A model generated the notes under the pieces. It did no database searches and was not told where the DNA came from. It saw nothing but the letters and a program-made list of their open reading frames with translations. DNA of 64,000 bases from Bradyrhizobium barranii subsp. barranii (lineage in GTDB: Bacteria; Pseudomonadota; Alphaproteobacteria; Rhizobiales; Xanthobacteraceae), in NCBI RefSeq assembly GCF_017565645.3, contig NZ_CP086136.1:5067501-5131500 (forward strand), written 5' to 3'. The position numbers and the translations under genes were made by a program. Shown one piece after another: positions 7,006 to 14,672 of the stretch; the stretch's first letter is position 1; each line of letters opens with the position of its first letter.

Positions 7006-8097
7006 ATGAAACGCCGTACATTCCTCAAGGGCGGCGCGGTCGCCGGCGCGACGACGCTGGTTGCTGCACCTGCGATTGCGCAAGGCGCGCCCGAGATCAA
7101 ATGGCGCCTGACCTCGAGCTTCCCCAAGTCGCTCGACACCATCTACGGCACGGCGCAGACCTTCGCGAAATACGTTGCGGAAGCCACCGACAACAAATTC
7201 CAGATCCAGACCTTTGCGGCCGGCGAGCTCGTTCCCGGCCTCCAGGCGCTCGATGCCGTCAGCGTCGCGTCCGTCGAGATGGCGCAGACGCCGCTGTATT
7301 TCTACATCGGCAAGGAGCCGGCGCTGGCCTACGCCACCGGCGCGCCGTTCGGCATGAACCATCGCCACCAGGAATCCTGGTGGTATTTCGGCGGCGGCGC
7401 CGATCTCACCAACGAGGCGCTGAAGCCGTTCAAGACGCACGCCATCCTCTGCGGCAATTCCGGCACCCAGATGGGTGGCTGGTTCCGCAAGGAGATCAAG
7501 ACCGTCGACGATCTCAAGGGTCTCAAATTCCGCATCGCCGGCATGGGCGGCCACGTGCTGGCCAGGCTCGGCATCGTGCCGCAGCAGCTCGCCGGCGGCG
7601 ACGTTTATGCGGCGCTGGAGAAGGGCTCGATCGACGCCGCTGAATTCGTCGGTCCCTATGACGACGAGAAGCTCGGTTTCCAGAAGGTCGCCAAGTACTA
7701 TTACTTCCCCGGCTGGTGGGAAGGCGGCGCGATGCTGCACATGATCGTCAATGACGAGAAGTGGGCGAGCTTGCCGAAGCAGTACCAGGCGATCGTCAAT
7801 CAGGCTGCCTCGGCGGCCGGTGCCTGGATGCTGGAGAAATACGACAGCGTGAATCCGGCAGCGCTGAAGCGGCTGATCGCCAACGGCGCGGAGCTGAAGG
7901 CGTTCCCGCAGCCTGTGTTGGAAGCCTGCTACAACGCGACCCAGGAGCACCTGAACGAGCTCGCCGCCAAGAGCGACCTGTTCAAGCGCACCAAGGAAAG
8001 CCACGACGCCTATATGAAGGAGCTGCTGTTCTATACGCAGATCGCGGAAAACTTCTACGACAACTATCTGCTCAGCAAGATGCGCAACAAGACCTGA
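7006..8097 (+). CDS. TRAP transporter substrate-binding protein, DctP family
   Basis: 363 residues. A Tat-type signal peptide (twin Arg in MKRRTFLKGG, cleavage after APAIAQ near residue 26) exports the protein to the periplasm. The mature part follows the DctP pattern: IKWRLTSSFPKSLDTIYG, FAAGELVPGLQALDAV, the conserved Arg segment DDLKGLKFRIAGMGGHVLAR, then FVGPYDDEKLGF and YYYFPGWWEGGAM. This subgroup binds organic acids such as keto acids or monocarboxylates in characterised relatives. No DctQ/DctM membrane genes lie next to it, so it is an orphan binding protein serving a transporter elsewhere. Confidence 0.9.
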   Translation: MKRRTFLKGGAVAGATTLVAAPAIAQGAPEIKWRLTSSFPKSLDTIYGTAQTFAKYVAEATDNKFQIQTFAAGELVPGLQALDAVSVASVEMAQTPLYFYIGKEPALAYATGAPFGMNHRHQESWWYFGGGADLTNEALKPFKTHAILCGNSGTQMGGWFRKEIKTVDDLKGLKFRIAGMGGHVLARLGIVPQQLAGGDVYAALEKGSIDAAEFVGPYDDEKLGFQKVAKYYYFPGWWEGGAMLHMIVNDEKWASLPKQYQAIVNQAASAAGAWMLEKYDSVNPAALKRLIANGAELKAFPQPVLEACYNATQEHLNELAAKSDLFKRTKESHDAYMKELLFYTQIAENFYDNYLLSKMRNKT

Positions 8098-8137
8098 ATG
8101 TGAAGGGGGCGTGGTGGTTACGCCGCGCCCCGCTTCC

Positions 8138-8222
8138 GTAGCCCGGATGGAGCGGAGCGAAATCCGGGATCTCGCACGTCAACGGCACCGCCCCGGATTA
8201 CGCTTCGCTCCATCCGGGCTAC
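8138..8222. repeat. Complete palindromic extragenic repeat (GTAGCCCGGAT family)
   Basis: Two inverted units: GTAGCCCGGATGGAGCGGAG at the left and CTCCATCCGGGCTACG at the right, with a variable centre. It sits between convergent genes (TRAP protein and ABC ATPase) and may terminate both. Confidence 0.85.
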
Positions 8223-8226
8223 GGAC

Positions 8227-9000
8227 TCAAGCCGCACCCAGCCCCAGCTTCGCATAGATGCGCCTTGCATAGGCGCCGAACGCGTCGGTCGTCTTGAGCG
8301 GAAGGTCGCGCGGGAAGGGCAGGTCGATCGGGAAGTAGTCGGCCATCTTCGCAGGGCCCGCCGTCAGCACGGCGCAGTGCGAGGACAGGAACACGGCTTC
8401 CTGGATCGAGTGCGTGACGAAGATGATGGTCTTGCCGCTCTCGCGCCAGATCCGCAGCATTTCCAGATTCATCTGCTCGCGCGTCAGGGCGTCCAGCGCC
8501 CCGAACGGCTCGTCCATCAGGATCAGTTTTGGATCGTGAATGAAGGCCCGCGCGATCGCGGTGCGCTGCTGCATGCCGCCGGAGAGCTCTCGCGGATATT
8601 TCTGCTCGTAGCCGGCAAGCCCGACCAGGTTGAGCAGATCGCGCGCCCGCTCGCGCGCGGCCTTGATCGGCAGGCCAACGATCTCGGCCGGCAAGAGTAC
8701 GTTGTCCAGGATGGTGCGCCACTTCAGCAGCAGCGCCTGCTGGAACACCATGCCGATGTCGCGGGTCGGATCGAACGGGCTTTTGGCATTGCCAATTCTG
8801 ACGGTGCCGCCGTCGGCGCCGTGCAGGCCGGCCAAGATCTTCATCACCGTTGTCTTGCCGCAGCCGGAGGGGCCAACCAGCGAGACGAGCTCGCCTTCCT
8901 GCACGTCCATCGTGACGTTGGACACCGCCAGGAACTCGGCGCCGCCGCTGCGATAGACCTTTCGGACGCCGCTCAGGCTGATGAAGGGCTCGGCGCTCAT
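8227..9000 (-). CDS. ABC transporter ATP-binding protein (NitT/TauT type)
   Basis: 257 residues from the ATG at 9000, which overlaps the stop of the aldolase gene by four bases (ATGA). All nucleotide-binding motifs are intact: Walker A GPSGCGKTT (43-51), Q-loop near 87, signature LSGGMQQR (139-146), Walker B LILMDEP (159-165), D-loop GALD, switch His197. The family energises uptake of nitrate, sulfonates, thiamine precursors and related small molecules. The permease (11935-12705) and binding protein (13538-14554) of the same system are close by. It is the last gene of a minus-strand operon with the aldolase, acetyltransferase and epimerase-like genes, so substrate import and first metabolism appear coupled. 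Confidence 0.92.
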   Translation of the reverse strand: MSAEPFISLSGVRKVYRSGGAEFLAVSNVTMDVQEGELVSLVGPSGCGKTTVMKILAGLHGADGGTVRIGNAKSPFDPTRDIGMVFQQALLLKWRTILDNVLLPAEIVGLPIKAARERARDLLNLVGLAGYEQKYPRELSGGMQQRTAIARAFIHDPKLILMDEPFGALDALTREQMNLEMLRIWRESGKTIIFVTHSIQEAVFLSSHCAVLTAGPAKMADYFPIDLPFPRDLPLKTTDAFGAYARRIYAKLGLGAA

Positions 9001-10052
9001 GCCAGCCATTTGTCCAGATTGGAGGCGACGAACGCATCGTCGCCGAGGTCGGCGTGCTCGCGATAGACGCGGTCGATCTCCTCTTTCTGGCCGGGGCTGA
9101 GGCCTTCATTCGGGTCGAGGCACCACAGGCCCTGCATCAGGCCCTGACGCCGCAGCACTTCGTGGCAACCGGCGATGCAGCCGTGAAAATTGTTGGCAAC
9201 GTCGAAGAAGGCGCTGTTGCAATCGGTGACGCGGGCATCGAGCGCGAGCAGATCGGCCGGCACGGCCTCCTTGTGCCGCGCCGCCTTGCAGCGCTCGAAC
9301 TGCTTTATGGCGCTCGCGGTCCACACCGACCAATGGCCGAGCAGGCCGCCTTTGAAGTAGGTGCGCGTGGTGATGCCGTTGTCGCGCAGATCGAACGGCA
9401 GCATCAGGTCGAGCAGGATGTGGTCGTCGTTGCCGGTGTAGAGCGCGACGCGGTCGAGCGCACCGGCCGCCGCGACGCCGCGCAGCACGTCGAGCGTGCG
9501 ATAGCGGTTGAACGGCGCGATCTTGATCGCGATCACATTGTCGATCGCGGCGAAGCGCTGCCAGAACCGGCTCGACAGGACGACCCCGCCGACGGCCGGC
9601 TGGAGATAGAAGCCGACCAGCGGGATCTCGGCGGCGACCGCCGTGCAATGCGCAATGATCTCATCCTCGGAGGCGCTCTTCATCGCGGCGAGGCTGAGGA
9701 GCCCTGCGTGATAGCCGATATCGCGCGCGGTGCGGGCCTCAGCCGTTGCCTGGCTTGTTGGACCGGCGAGCCCCGCGACCATCGCCAGCGGACGCTTGGT
9801 CCAGTTCGCAGCGGTCTCGGCGGCGAGCTCGAGCACGGGACGGTAGAGGCCGACGTCGCGGATCGCAAATTGCGTGGTGTGGACGCCGACCGCAAGGCCG
9901 CCCGAGCCGGCGTCAATGTAGTAGCGCGTCAGCGCGCGCTGATGCTTTTTGTCGAGCTGGCGCTCCGCCGTGAGCGCGAGGGGGTGCGCCGGCAGCACGG
10001 TGCCGTCGGCGATCAGCTTGCGGACGTCGCTGTTGATCTGGCTGTGGTGCAT
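8997..10052 (-). CDS. Dihydrodipicolinate synthase-family aldolase/lyase
   Basis: 351 residues, longer than the usual 290-310 of DapA proteins because of a C-terminal extension. TIM-barrel class I aldolase family. Lys177 in NVIAIKIAPFNRY is the predicted Schiff-base lysine, and Tyr149 in VGFYLQPAVGG lies where the YNxP tyrosine sits. The substrate-carboxylate motif GTTGE is replaced by AGSGGLAVG, so it is not a true DapA. Family members with such changes act on 2-keto sugar acids, sialic acid, hydroxyproline derivatives or aromatic pyruvates. Operonic with ABC transport and an epimerase-like protein, it probably cleaves or condenses the imported compound. The substrate cannot be read from sequence. 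Confidence 0.85.
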   Translation of the reverse strand: MHHSQINSDVRKLIADGTVLPAHPLALTAERQLDKKHQRALTRYYIDAGSGGLAVGVHTTQFAIRDVGLYRPVLELAAETAANWTKRPLAMVAGLAGPTSQATAEARTARDIGYHAGLLSLAAMKSASEDEIIAHCTAVAAEIPLVGFYLQPAVGGVVLSSRFWQRFAAIDNVIAIKIAPFNRYRTLDVLRGVAAAGALDRVALYTGNDDHILLDLMLPFDLRDNGITTRTYFKGGLLGHWSVWTASAIKQFERCKAARHKEAVPADLLALDARVTDCNSAFFDVANNFHGCIAGCHEVLRRQGLMQGLWCLDPNEGLSPGQKEEIDRVYREHADLGDDAFVASNLDKWLA

Positions 10053-10058
10053 GATGTC

Positions 10059-10880
10059 CTATCCGAATTCAGGGCCGGCGACGGCGAATGGCGTATCCTT
10101 GGCAGCGGTGGTGGCGGGGCCGAACCGCATGCGCTGGAACGGCCGCTCGATAGTCCAGCCCGAGGCGGTCAATCCGTCCAGGAATGCGGCTTGCGACGCG
10201 ACGGCATCGATCAGAATCGGGCCGGTCTCGGAGCGCGCGATCGCATGAACCAGGGCCAGCGCCGGCGCGGCATTGTTGGCAAACAACGGTCCGATATGGC
10301 GCGCGGTTCGGCCGTCGCGAACCAGCGCGATGGCGCCATGCGCGGCGACGATGCGCGAGCCGGAGCGCAGGGCGATAGCGGAGAGGAGCGCGGTGCGGTC
10401 GAAACCGGTGGCGCGCCGGTCCCGCGCCCGCAGCGCATCGATGGTCGCCGATGAAGACGGTGGGGCTTCGGCTCGCCCGGATTTCACCAGCTTCAGCCGG
10501 CGCAATTGCAGCGTCGGCGTGAATCCGAGCGGGCCGTAGACGGCGGCGCCGTCGGGCGTCGCGTCGAGCCAGCTCGTCAGGCCGTTCTTGCGCGCGGTTT
10601 CCAGGCAGGCATCGACGAGACGGGTGGCAAGGCCGCGGCGGCGATGCGTGCCTGATACCAGCACCATGCTGATCCAGGCGTTGTTGCCGGAATAGGGCAG
10701 CAGCGCCGCGGTCGCGACCAGCCGTAGGCCGTCGCGAATACCGAACACCACGCCCTCGTGCAGGAAGATTCGCCAGTCCTCCTTGGTCTGGTTCCACTGC
10801 GCTTCTGTCGACAGCACCAGCCCGGCGATCGCGTCGTCGACGCCGAGCTTGAGGATGGGTGAACCGTCAGTAGCGTCCAT
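10059..10880 (-). CDS. GNAT-family N-acetyltransferase with C-terminal extension
   Basis: 273 residues. The N-terminal about 150 residues are a GNAT domain: acetyl-CoA pyrophosphate-binding motif GTHRRRGLATRLVDACLE (near 77-94), preceded by the beta-strand NAWISMVLVS and followed by WLDATPDGAAVYGPLGF. The second half (about 160-273) looks like a degenerate second GNAT-like domain (GAIALVRDGRTARHIGPLFA) as found in two-domain acetyltransferases. It lies 6 bases from the aldolase gene and overlaps the epimerase-like gene by 14 bases, so it belongs to the transport/catabolism operon. It probably acylates an amine in the imported compound or an intermediate. Confidence 0.8.
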   Translation of the reverse strand: MDATDGSPILKLGVDDAIAGLVLSTEAQWNQTKEDWRIFLHEGVVFGIRDGLRLVATAALLPYSGNNAWISMVLVSGTHRRRGLATRLVDACLETARKNGLTSWLDATPDGAAVYGPLGFTPTLQLRRLKLVKSGRAEAPPSSSATIDALRARDRRATGFDRTALLSAIALRSGSRIVAAHGAIALVRDGRTARHIGPLFANNAAPALALVHAIARSETGPILIDAVASQAAFLDGLTASGWTIERPFQRMRFGPATTAAKDTPFAVAGPEFG

Positions 10881-11904
10881 CGCGCACCTCGTATTTGGTG
10901 GGCTTGCCGAGGCTTGGCATGGCGCGGGACACCCAGTCCGCGGTCCAGGCGATCAACTGCTCGGTGTCGACCACCGGCAGGCCGAACAGCTCCACGGCTT
11001 TCGACGTGTCGGTCAGCCAGGCCGTCGGCTCTTCCTTGCCTGTCAGCACCGGCGCGCGGCCGAAGCGCGCGCCGAATTTTGCCGCGAGATCTCGCACCGT
11101 CAAAATCTCGTGGCCGCTGACATTGATCGGCGAGGTCGGCGCGGTGCAATGCGCAAGGCACCGCAGCGCCTGCGCGGATGCATCGCCCTGCCAGATGAAA
11201 TTGACGTGGCCGAGACTGACATCGATCGGCGTTCCCGTGAGCACCTTTGTGGCGATGTCGTGCAGCACGCCATAGCGCATGTCGATCGCGTAATTGAGCC
11301 GGAACAGGCGGCCCGGCGTTTCAAACTTGCGCGAAAAATACTCGAACATGCGCTCGCGGCCGACGCAGGACTGGGCGTATTCGCCGGGCGGGTTCGGCGC
11401 CATGTCCTCGGTCGCGCCTTTGCCGTCGACGGGGACGAAGGGATAGATGCAGCCGGTCGAGAACGCCACGATGCGCGACATCGGGAAGGCCTGTGCGACC
11501 AGCGCCGGGACATGCGCGTTCATCGCCCAGGTCAGCGACAGGTCGCCCTCGGCGCCGAACTTGCGGCCGGCCATGAAGACGATGTTCGGCGCCTTCGGCA
11601 ATGCGTGAATCGCGCTCTCGTCCATCAGGTCGCAATTGATCGTCTCGACGCCGCGCGCGTGCAGCCAGTCCTTGACGCTCGCGTCGCTGAAGCGGGCGAC
11701 GCCGATGACGCGGCGATCGGGGGCGGCGGCTTTCGCGAGCCCCGCCAGCGTCGGTCCCATCTTGCCGGCGACGCCGAGGATCATGATGTCGCCCTCGACC
11801 TTCTTGAGGTCGTCGATCAGCGCCTGGGTCGGCCGGCACAGGAGATCGTCGAGGGCTGCGATATCCGGGATCGTCTTCGGCAGCGTCTGGCGGGTGAGCA
11901 GCAT
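10867..11904 (-). CDS. NAD-dependent epimerase/dehydratase-like protein, altered active site
   Basis: 345 residues. Extended SDR fold: Rossmann motif GVAGKMG (44-50) within DIMILGVAGKMGPTLAG, acidic end of beta2 in VARFSD, and FSTGCIYPF as the Ser/Thr strand. The catalytic YxxxK reads Tyr176-AQS-Cys180, so the usual lysine is replaced by cysteine in this reading. The protein could be a catalytically altered enzyme, a binding protein, or use another residue. A GHVNFIWQGD segment and a C-terminal substrate-binding region are typical of epimerases. Its start lies 30 bases after the permease stop, and it overlaps the acetyltransferase gene, so all five minus-strand genes may form one operon. Confidence 0.82.
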   Translation of the reverse strand: MLLTRQTLPKTIPDIAALDDLLCRPTQALIDDLKKVEGDIMILGVAGKMGPTLAGLAKAAAPDRRVIGVARFSDASVKDWLHARGVETINCDLMDESAIHALPKAPNIVFMAGRKFGAEGDLSLTWAMNAHVPALVAQAFPMSRIVAFSTGCIYPFVPVDGKGATEDMAPNPPGEYAQSCVGRERMFEYFSRKFETPGRLFRLNYAIDMRYGVLHDIATKVLTGTPIDVSLGHVNFIWQGDASAQALRCLAHCTAPTSPINVSGHEILTVRDLAAKFGARFGRAPVLTGKEEPTAWLTDTSKAVELFGLPVVDTEQLIAWTADWVSRAMPSLGKPTKYEVRDGRY

Positions 11905-11934
11905 GGATCGGTCCTTGTCGTTAGTTCTGCCGTT

Positions 11935-12705
11935 TCAAGTTTGCCTCGCATCGCCGACCACGAACATGCGTTCGAGGGCGAGGACAAGGCCGTAGAGAGC
12001 GACGCCGAGCAGGGTCAGCAGCACGACGGCCATCACCATCGCGGGCGTGTCGAGCGACGACTGCACCTGGATCATGAGATAGCCGAGCCCGCGCTCGGAG
12101 GCGATGAACTCGCCGACGATGGCGCCGGCCACCGCGAGGATCGCGCCGACCTTCATGCCGGAGAACACGTAAGGCAGCGATCCCGGCAACTGGATCTTGC
12201 GGAACAGCGTCCAGCGCGAGCCGCGCAGCGATTTGACGAGGTCGAGCAGGTCCGGCTCGACCTCGCGCAGGCCGCGCGCGGTGGTCAGCAGGATCGGGAA
12301 GAAGCAGATGCTGAAGGCGATCAAAATGTTCGGCACGATGCCGTAGGAGAACCAGACGATGAAGAGCGGGCCGAGCGCGACCTTCGGGATCATGTTCATC
12401 GTCACGAACAGCGGCAGCAGCACGAGGCTCAGCAGCGGTGCCCAGCTGAAGATCACGGCCAGCGCGACGCCGACGAACGCGCCGAGCGCGAATCCGCCGA
12501 GGATCTCGATCGCCGTGACGAGCGTGTTGGCGCCCCAGGCATAGTTCGCGGTGCCCAGCGTCTGCACCGTCGCGAGCGGGGAGGGCAGGATGAATTTCGG
12601 CACGTGGAAGGCATCGACCGCGACCTGCCAGAGCACGAGCACGGCGAGATGCACGATCAGGATGATCGCAAAGCTGCGCGAGGTGCGTGCGCCGTCTCCG
12701 GTCAC
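11935..12705 (-). CDS. ABC transporter permease (NitT/TauT type)
   Basis: 256 residues from a GTG at 12705 preceded by AGGGAG six bases upstream. The longer frame to 12777 would start inside the operator and has no ribosome-binding site. Five to six membrane helices are evident (for example ILIVHLAVLVLWQVAVDAF, GGFALGAFVGVALAVI, LLTLLGVALYGLVLALE). The cytoplasmic EAA loop that contacts the ATPase is VKSLRGSRWTLFRKIQLPGS with LPYVFSGMKVG following. It is the inner-membrane channel for the system whose ATPase is at 8227-9000 and binding protein at 13538-14554. It lies directly downstream of the TetR gene and a palindromic operator. Confidence 0.9.
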   Translation of the reverse strand: MTGDGARTSRSFAIILIVHLAVLVLWQVAVDAFHVPKFILPSPLATVQTLGTANYAWGANTLVTAIEILGGFALGAFVGVALAVIFSWAPLLSLVLLPLFVTMNMIPKVALGPLFIVWFSYGIVPNILIAFSICFFPILLTTARGLREVEPDLLDLVKSLRGSRWTLFRKIQLPGSLPYVFSGMKVGAILAVAGAIVGEFIASERGLGYLMIQVQSSLDTPAMVMAVVLLTLLGVALYGLVLALERMFVVGDARQT

Positions 12706-12773
12706 CGGTTGCTCCCTGTCACTGCGGCGACGATGCCGCTGGAAGTTAAGCCTAGCCGGCCTTTCGGAAAGTT

Positions 12774-12789
12774 TCAACCAGTTGGTTGA
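12774..12789. promoter_or_regulatory. Palindromic operator upstream of the permease operon
   Basis: TCAACCA (12774-12780), GT, TGGTTGA (12783-12789): perfect 7-bp arms with a 2-bp spacer. It lies about 70 bases upstream of the permease start and spans the stop region of the tetR gene. It has the same geometry as RutR-type TetR operators (ACCA-NN-TGGT core). A degenerate copy lies upstream of tetR. Confidence 0.65.
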
Positions 12790-13437
12790 TTAGGGCCGGA
12801 GCGAATGCAGCAAGAGGTCGACGACATGCCTGCGGCGGGCGCGCCTTGCCGCCCGGCTCGACAGGTCCTTGCCGAAGATCGCCGACAGCGTCGGCGTGTT
12901 GGAGAGATAGAAATAGCTGAGGCCCGCGATGGAGATATAGAGCTGGATCGGATCGATCCCCTTGCGGAAGACGCCGGTGCGGACGCCCTCGTGGAGGATG
13001 TGGGAGACGCTCTTCACCAGCGGCGAATGCATCGCCTCCAGCCGCGTCGAGCCGCGGACGTGGCGGGCGCCGCCGCGGTTCTCGTCGTTCAGGAGCACGA
13101 TGAAATCGGGGTTTGTTGCGAGGTAATCGAACGAGGCCTCGATCAGCTTCCGGATCGCCTTTTCCGGCGGCAGGCCTTCGAGGTTGAGCTGGCGCTCCTG
13201 CTCGCGGATATCGGCGTAGACCCATTCGAGCACGGCGAGATAGAGCGCATCCTTGTCGCCGAAGTAGTGGTAGACGAGCTGCTTGTTGACCCCCGCGCGC
13301 TCGGCGATCTCGTCGACGCGGGCGCCGGCAAAGCCGTGCCGGGCGAACTCCAGGCGCGCCGCGGTGAGCAGCTTCTTTCGGGTGGCGACGGGATCGCGCC
13401 GCTGCGGCACGGTGTCGCCTGAACGTTTTGCGGGCAT
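12790..13437 (-). CDS. TetR-family regulator of the ABC/aldolase cluster
   Basis: 215 residues from the ATG at 13437 (MPAKRSGD); an upstream TTG frame is less likely. Helix-turn-helix at about 36-62: GFAGARVDEIAERAGVNKQ then LVYHYFGDKDALY, the classic TetR recognition region. The C-terminal ligand domain resembles RutR-like regulators (FIVLLNDENRGGARHVRGS, LYISIAGLSYFYLSN). Its start is divergent from the binding-protein gene, and it lies just upstream of the permease operon. Operator-like palindromes lie on both sides, so it probably represses both transcripts until a cluster-related ligand binds. Confidence 0.88.
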   Translation of the reverse strand: MPAKRSGDTVPQRRDPVATRKKLLTAARLEFARHGFAGARVDEIAERAGVNKQLVYHYFGDKDALYLAVLEWVYADIREQERQLNLEGLPPEKAIRKLIEASFDYLATNPDFIVLLNDENRGGARHVRGSTRLEAMHSPLVKSVSHILHEGVRTGVFRKGIDPIQLYISIAGLSYFYLSNTPTLSAIFGKDLSSRAARRARRRHVVDLLLHSLRP

Positions 13438-13439
13438 TT

Positions 13440-13455
13440 CCAACCAGACAGTTGA
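13440..13455. promoter_or_regulatory. Degenerate copy of the TetR operator in the divergent promoter
   Basis: CCAACCA, GA, CAGTTGA (13440-13455) matches the perfect site at 12774-12789 in 11 of 14 arm positions with identical spacing. It lies between the start codons of tetR (13437) and the substrate-binding protein (13538). Confidence 0.5.
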
Positions 13456-13537
13456 CAAGTCGAGGGCGGGCTTGTTGCATTGGTATCCTCACATGGGGAG
13501 AGCGACAAGCCGGGTCGCGGCAATGAGGAGGGATGCG

Positions 13538-14554
13538 ATGAAGCGTTTGCAGGCTGCGGGCTCGGCTTTGGCTTTGGCCCTGATGCTCGGCGTGCCGGCG
13601 GTGCCGGCGAGCGCGGGCGAGGCGGTCAACCTGATCCTGAACTGGACGCCGACGGCCGACCATTCGCCGTTCTATTACGCCAGGGCGCAGGGCTGGTACG
13701 AGAAGGCCGGCATCGACCTGACCATCGAGGTCGGCAAGGGCTCCGGCGTCTCCGCCGCCAAGGTCGGCTCCGGCGGCTCGCCGTTCGGCATCGCCGATCT
13801 CGCCACCATGCTGGTCGCCAAGAGCAAGGGCGCCGACGACGTCGCGCTGATGAGCATCTACGCCAACACCGGCCAGACGTTTTATTGGCTGAAGAGCTAC
13901 GGCGTGAATGGCGTCAAGGAGTTTCCGAGCCACAAGATCGGCAACCCGCCCGGCGACGCCTCGCGCGTGATGTGGCCGGCCTTTGCCAAGGCCGCAGGCA
14001 TCGCGCCTGATGCCGTCAGCTTCGTCAATATCGGGCCGACCGCGAAAATCGCGGCGCTGAAGAGCCATACCGTCGACATCATCAGCGATTTCTACAACGA
14101 GCACGATCTGAAGGTGACGGAGTTCGGAAGCGATCTCGGCTACGTCAACTGGAAGGACATCGGGCTCAACCCCTACGGCAATTCGCTGATCGTCAATGGC
14201 GCCTATCTGCAGAAGAACCCGAAGCTGGTCGAGGAGTTCGTCCGCATCTCGCAGAAGGCCTTTGCGGCCTGCGTCGCCGACGTCACGCCGTGCCTGAAGG
14301 CGCTGCTCGACCAGGTCTCCGGTCTCGACAAGGAGAACCAGGAACGGCAGTGGGAGCGCATCAAGTATTTGATGACCGACGAGTTCACGACCACCAAGGG
14401 TCTCGGCTGGATCGACGGCGAGCGGATGAAGAAGGACTATGAGCTGGTCCAGACCTATCTCGGCATGGAGAAGCCGTTCGACGTGAACACGGCGTTCACG
14501 ACGAAGATGCTGGATCCCGCCGTCAAGATGGATGCGAGCAAGGTGAAGAAGTAG
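13538..14554 (+). CDS. ABC transporter substrate-binding protein, NMT1/THI5-like
   Basis: 338 residues. Start at the ATG at 13538, which has GAGGAGGG six bases upstream; an ATG at 13523 overlaps that site. A Sec signal peptide (residues 1-26, cleavage after ASA) directs it to the periplasm. The mature protein begins VNLILNWTPTADHSPFYYAR, the hallmark of THI5/NMT1-like binding proteins (ThiY, SsuA relatives), followed by GWYEKAGIDLTIEVGKGSG and SPFGIADLATMLVAKSKGAD. Characterised relatives bind pyrimidines, formamidopyrimidines or sulfonates. Divergent from tetR and the permease operon, it is the recognition component of the cluster. The ligand is not assigned. Confidence 0.9.
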   Translation: MKRLQAAGSALALALMLGVPAVPASAGEAVNLILNWTPTADHSPFYYARAQGWYEKAGIDLTIEVGKGSGVSAAKVGSGGSPFGIADLATMLVAKSKGADDVALMSIYANTGQTFYWLKSYGVNGVKEFPSHKIGNPPGDASRVMWPAFAKAAGIAPDAVSFVNIGPTAKIAALKSHTVDIISDFYNEHDLKVTEFGSDLGYVNWKDIGLNPYGNSLIVNGAYLQKNPKLVEEFVRISQKAFAACVADVTPCLKALLDQVSGLDKENQERQWERIKYLMTDEFTTTKGLGWIDGERMKKDYELVQTYLGMEKPFDVNTAFTTKMLDPAVKMDASKVKK

Positions 14555-14575
14555 GGCACCCGTACGCTTCCGCTT

Positions 14576-14662
14576 GTAGCCCGGATGGAGCGAAGCGCAA
14601 TCCGGGAAACCTGCCGCTGAGGATGCGCTGTCCCGGATTTCGCTGCGCTCCATCCGGGCTAC
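14576..14662. repeat. Complete palindromic extragenic repeat (GTAGCCCGGAT family)
   Basis: Two inverted units (GTAGCCCGGATGGAGCGAAG and TGCGCTCCATCCGGGCTACG) between the convergent binding-protein and panB genes. Same family as 8138-8222. Confidence 0.85.
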
Positions 14663-14672
14663 GGTGCTACCC

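Noticed and set aside
9054..12789. Long plus-strand frames (466 and 668 codons) across the aldolase/acetyltransferase/epimerase region
   Set aside because: Antisense shadows of recognisable minus-strand enzymes; Arg/His/Asp-rich translations without any family signature.
12752..14653. A 633-codon minus-strand frame over the binding-protein and tetR genes
   Set aside because: It is antisense to the binding-protein gene and runs out of frame through tetR; the translation has no domain.
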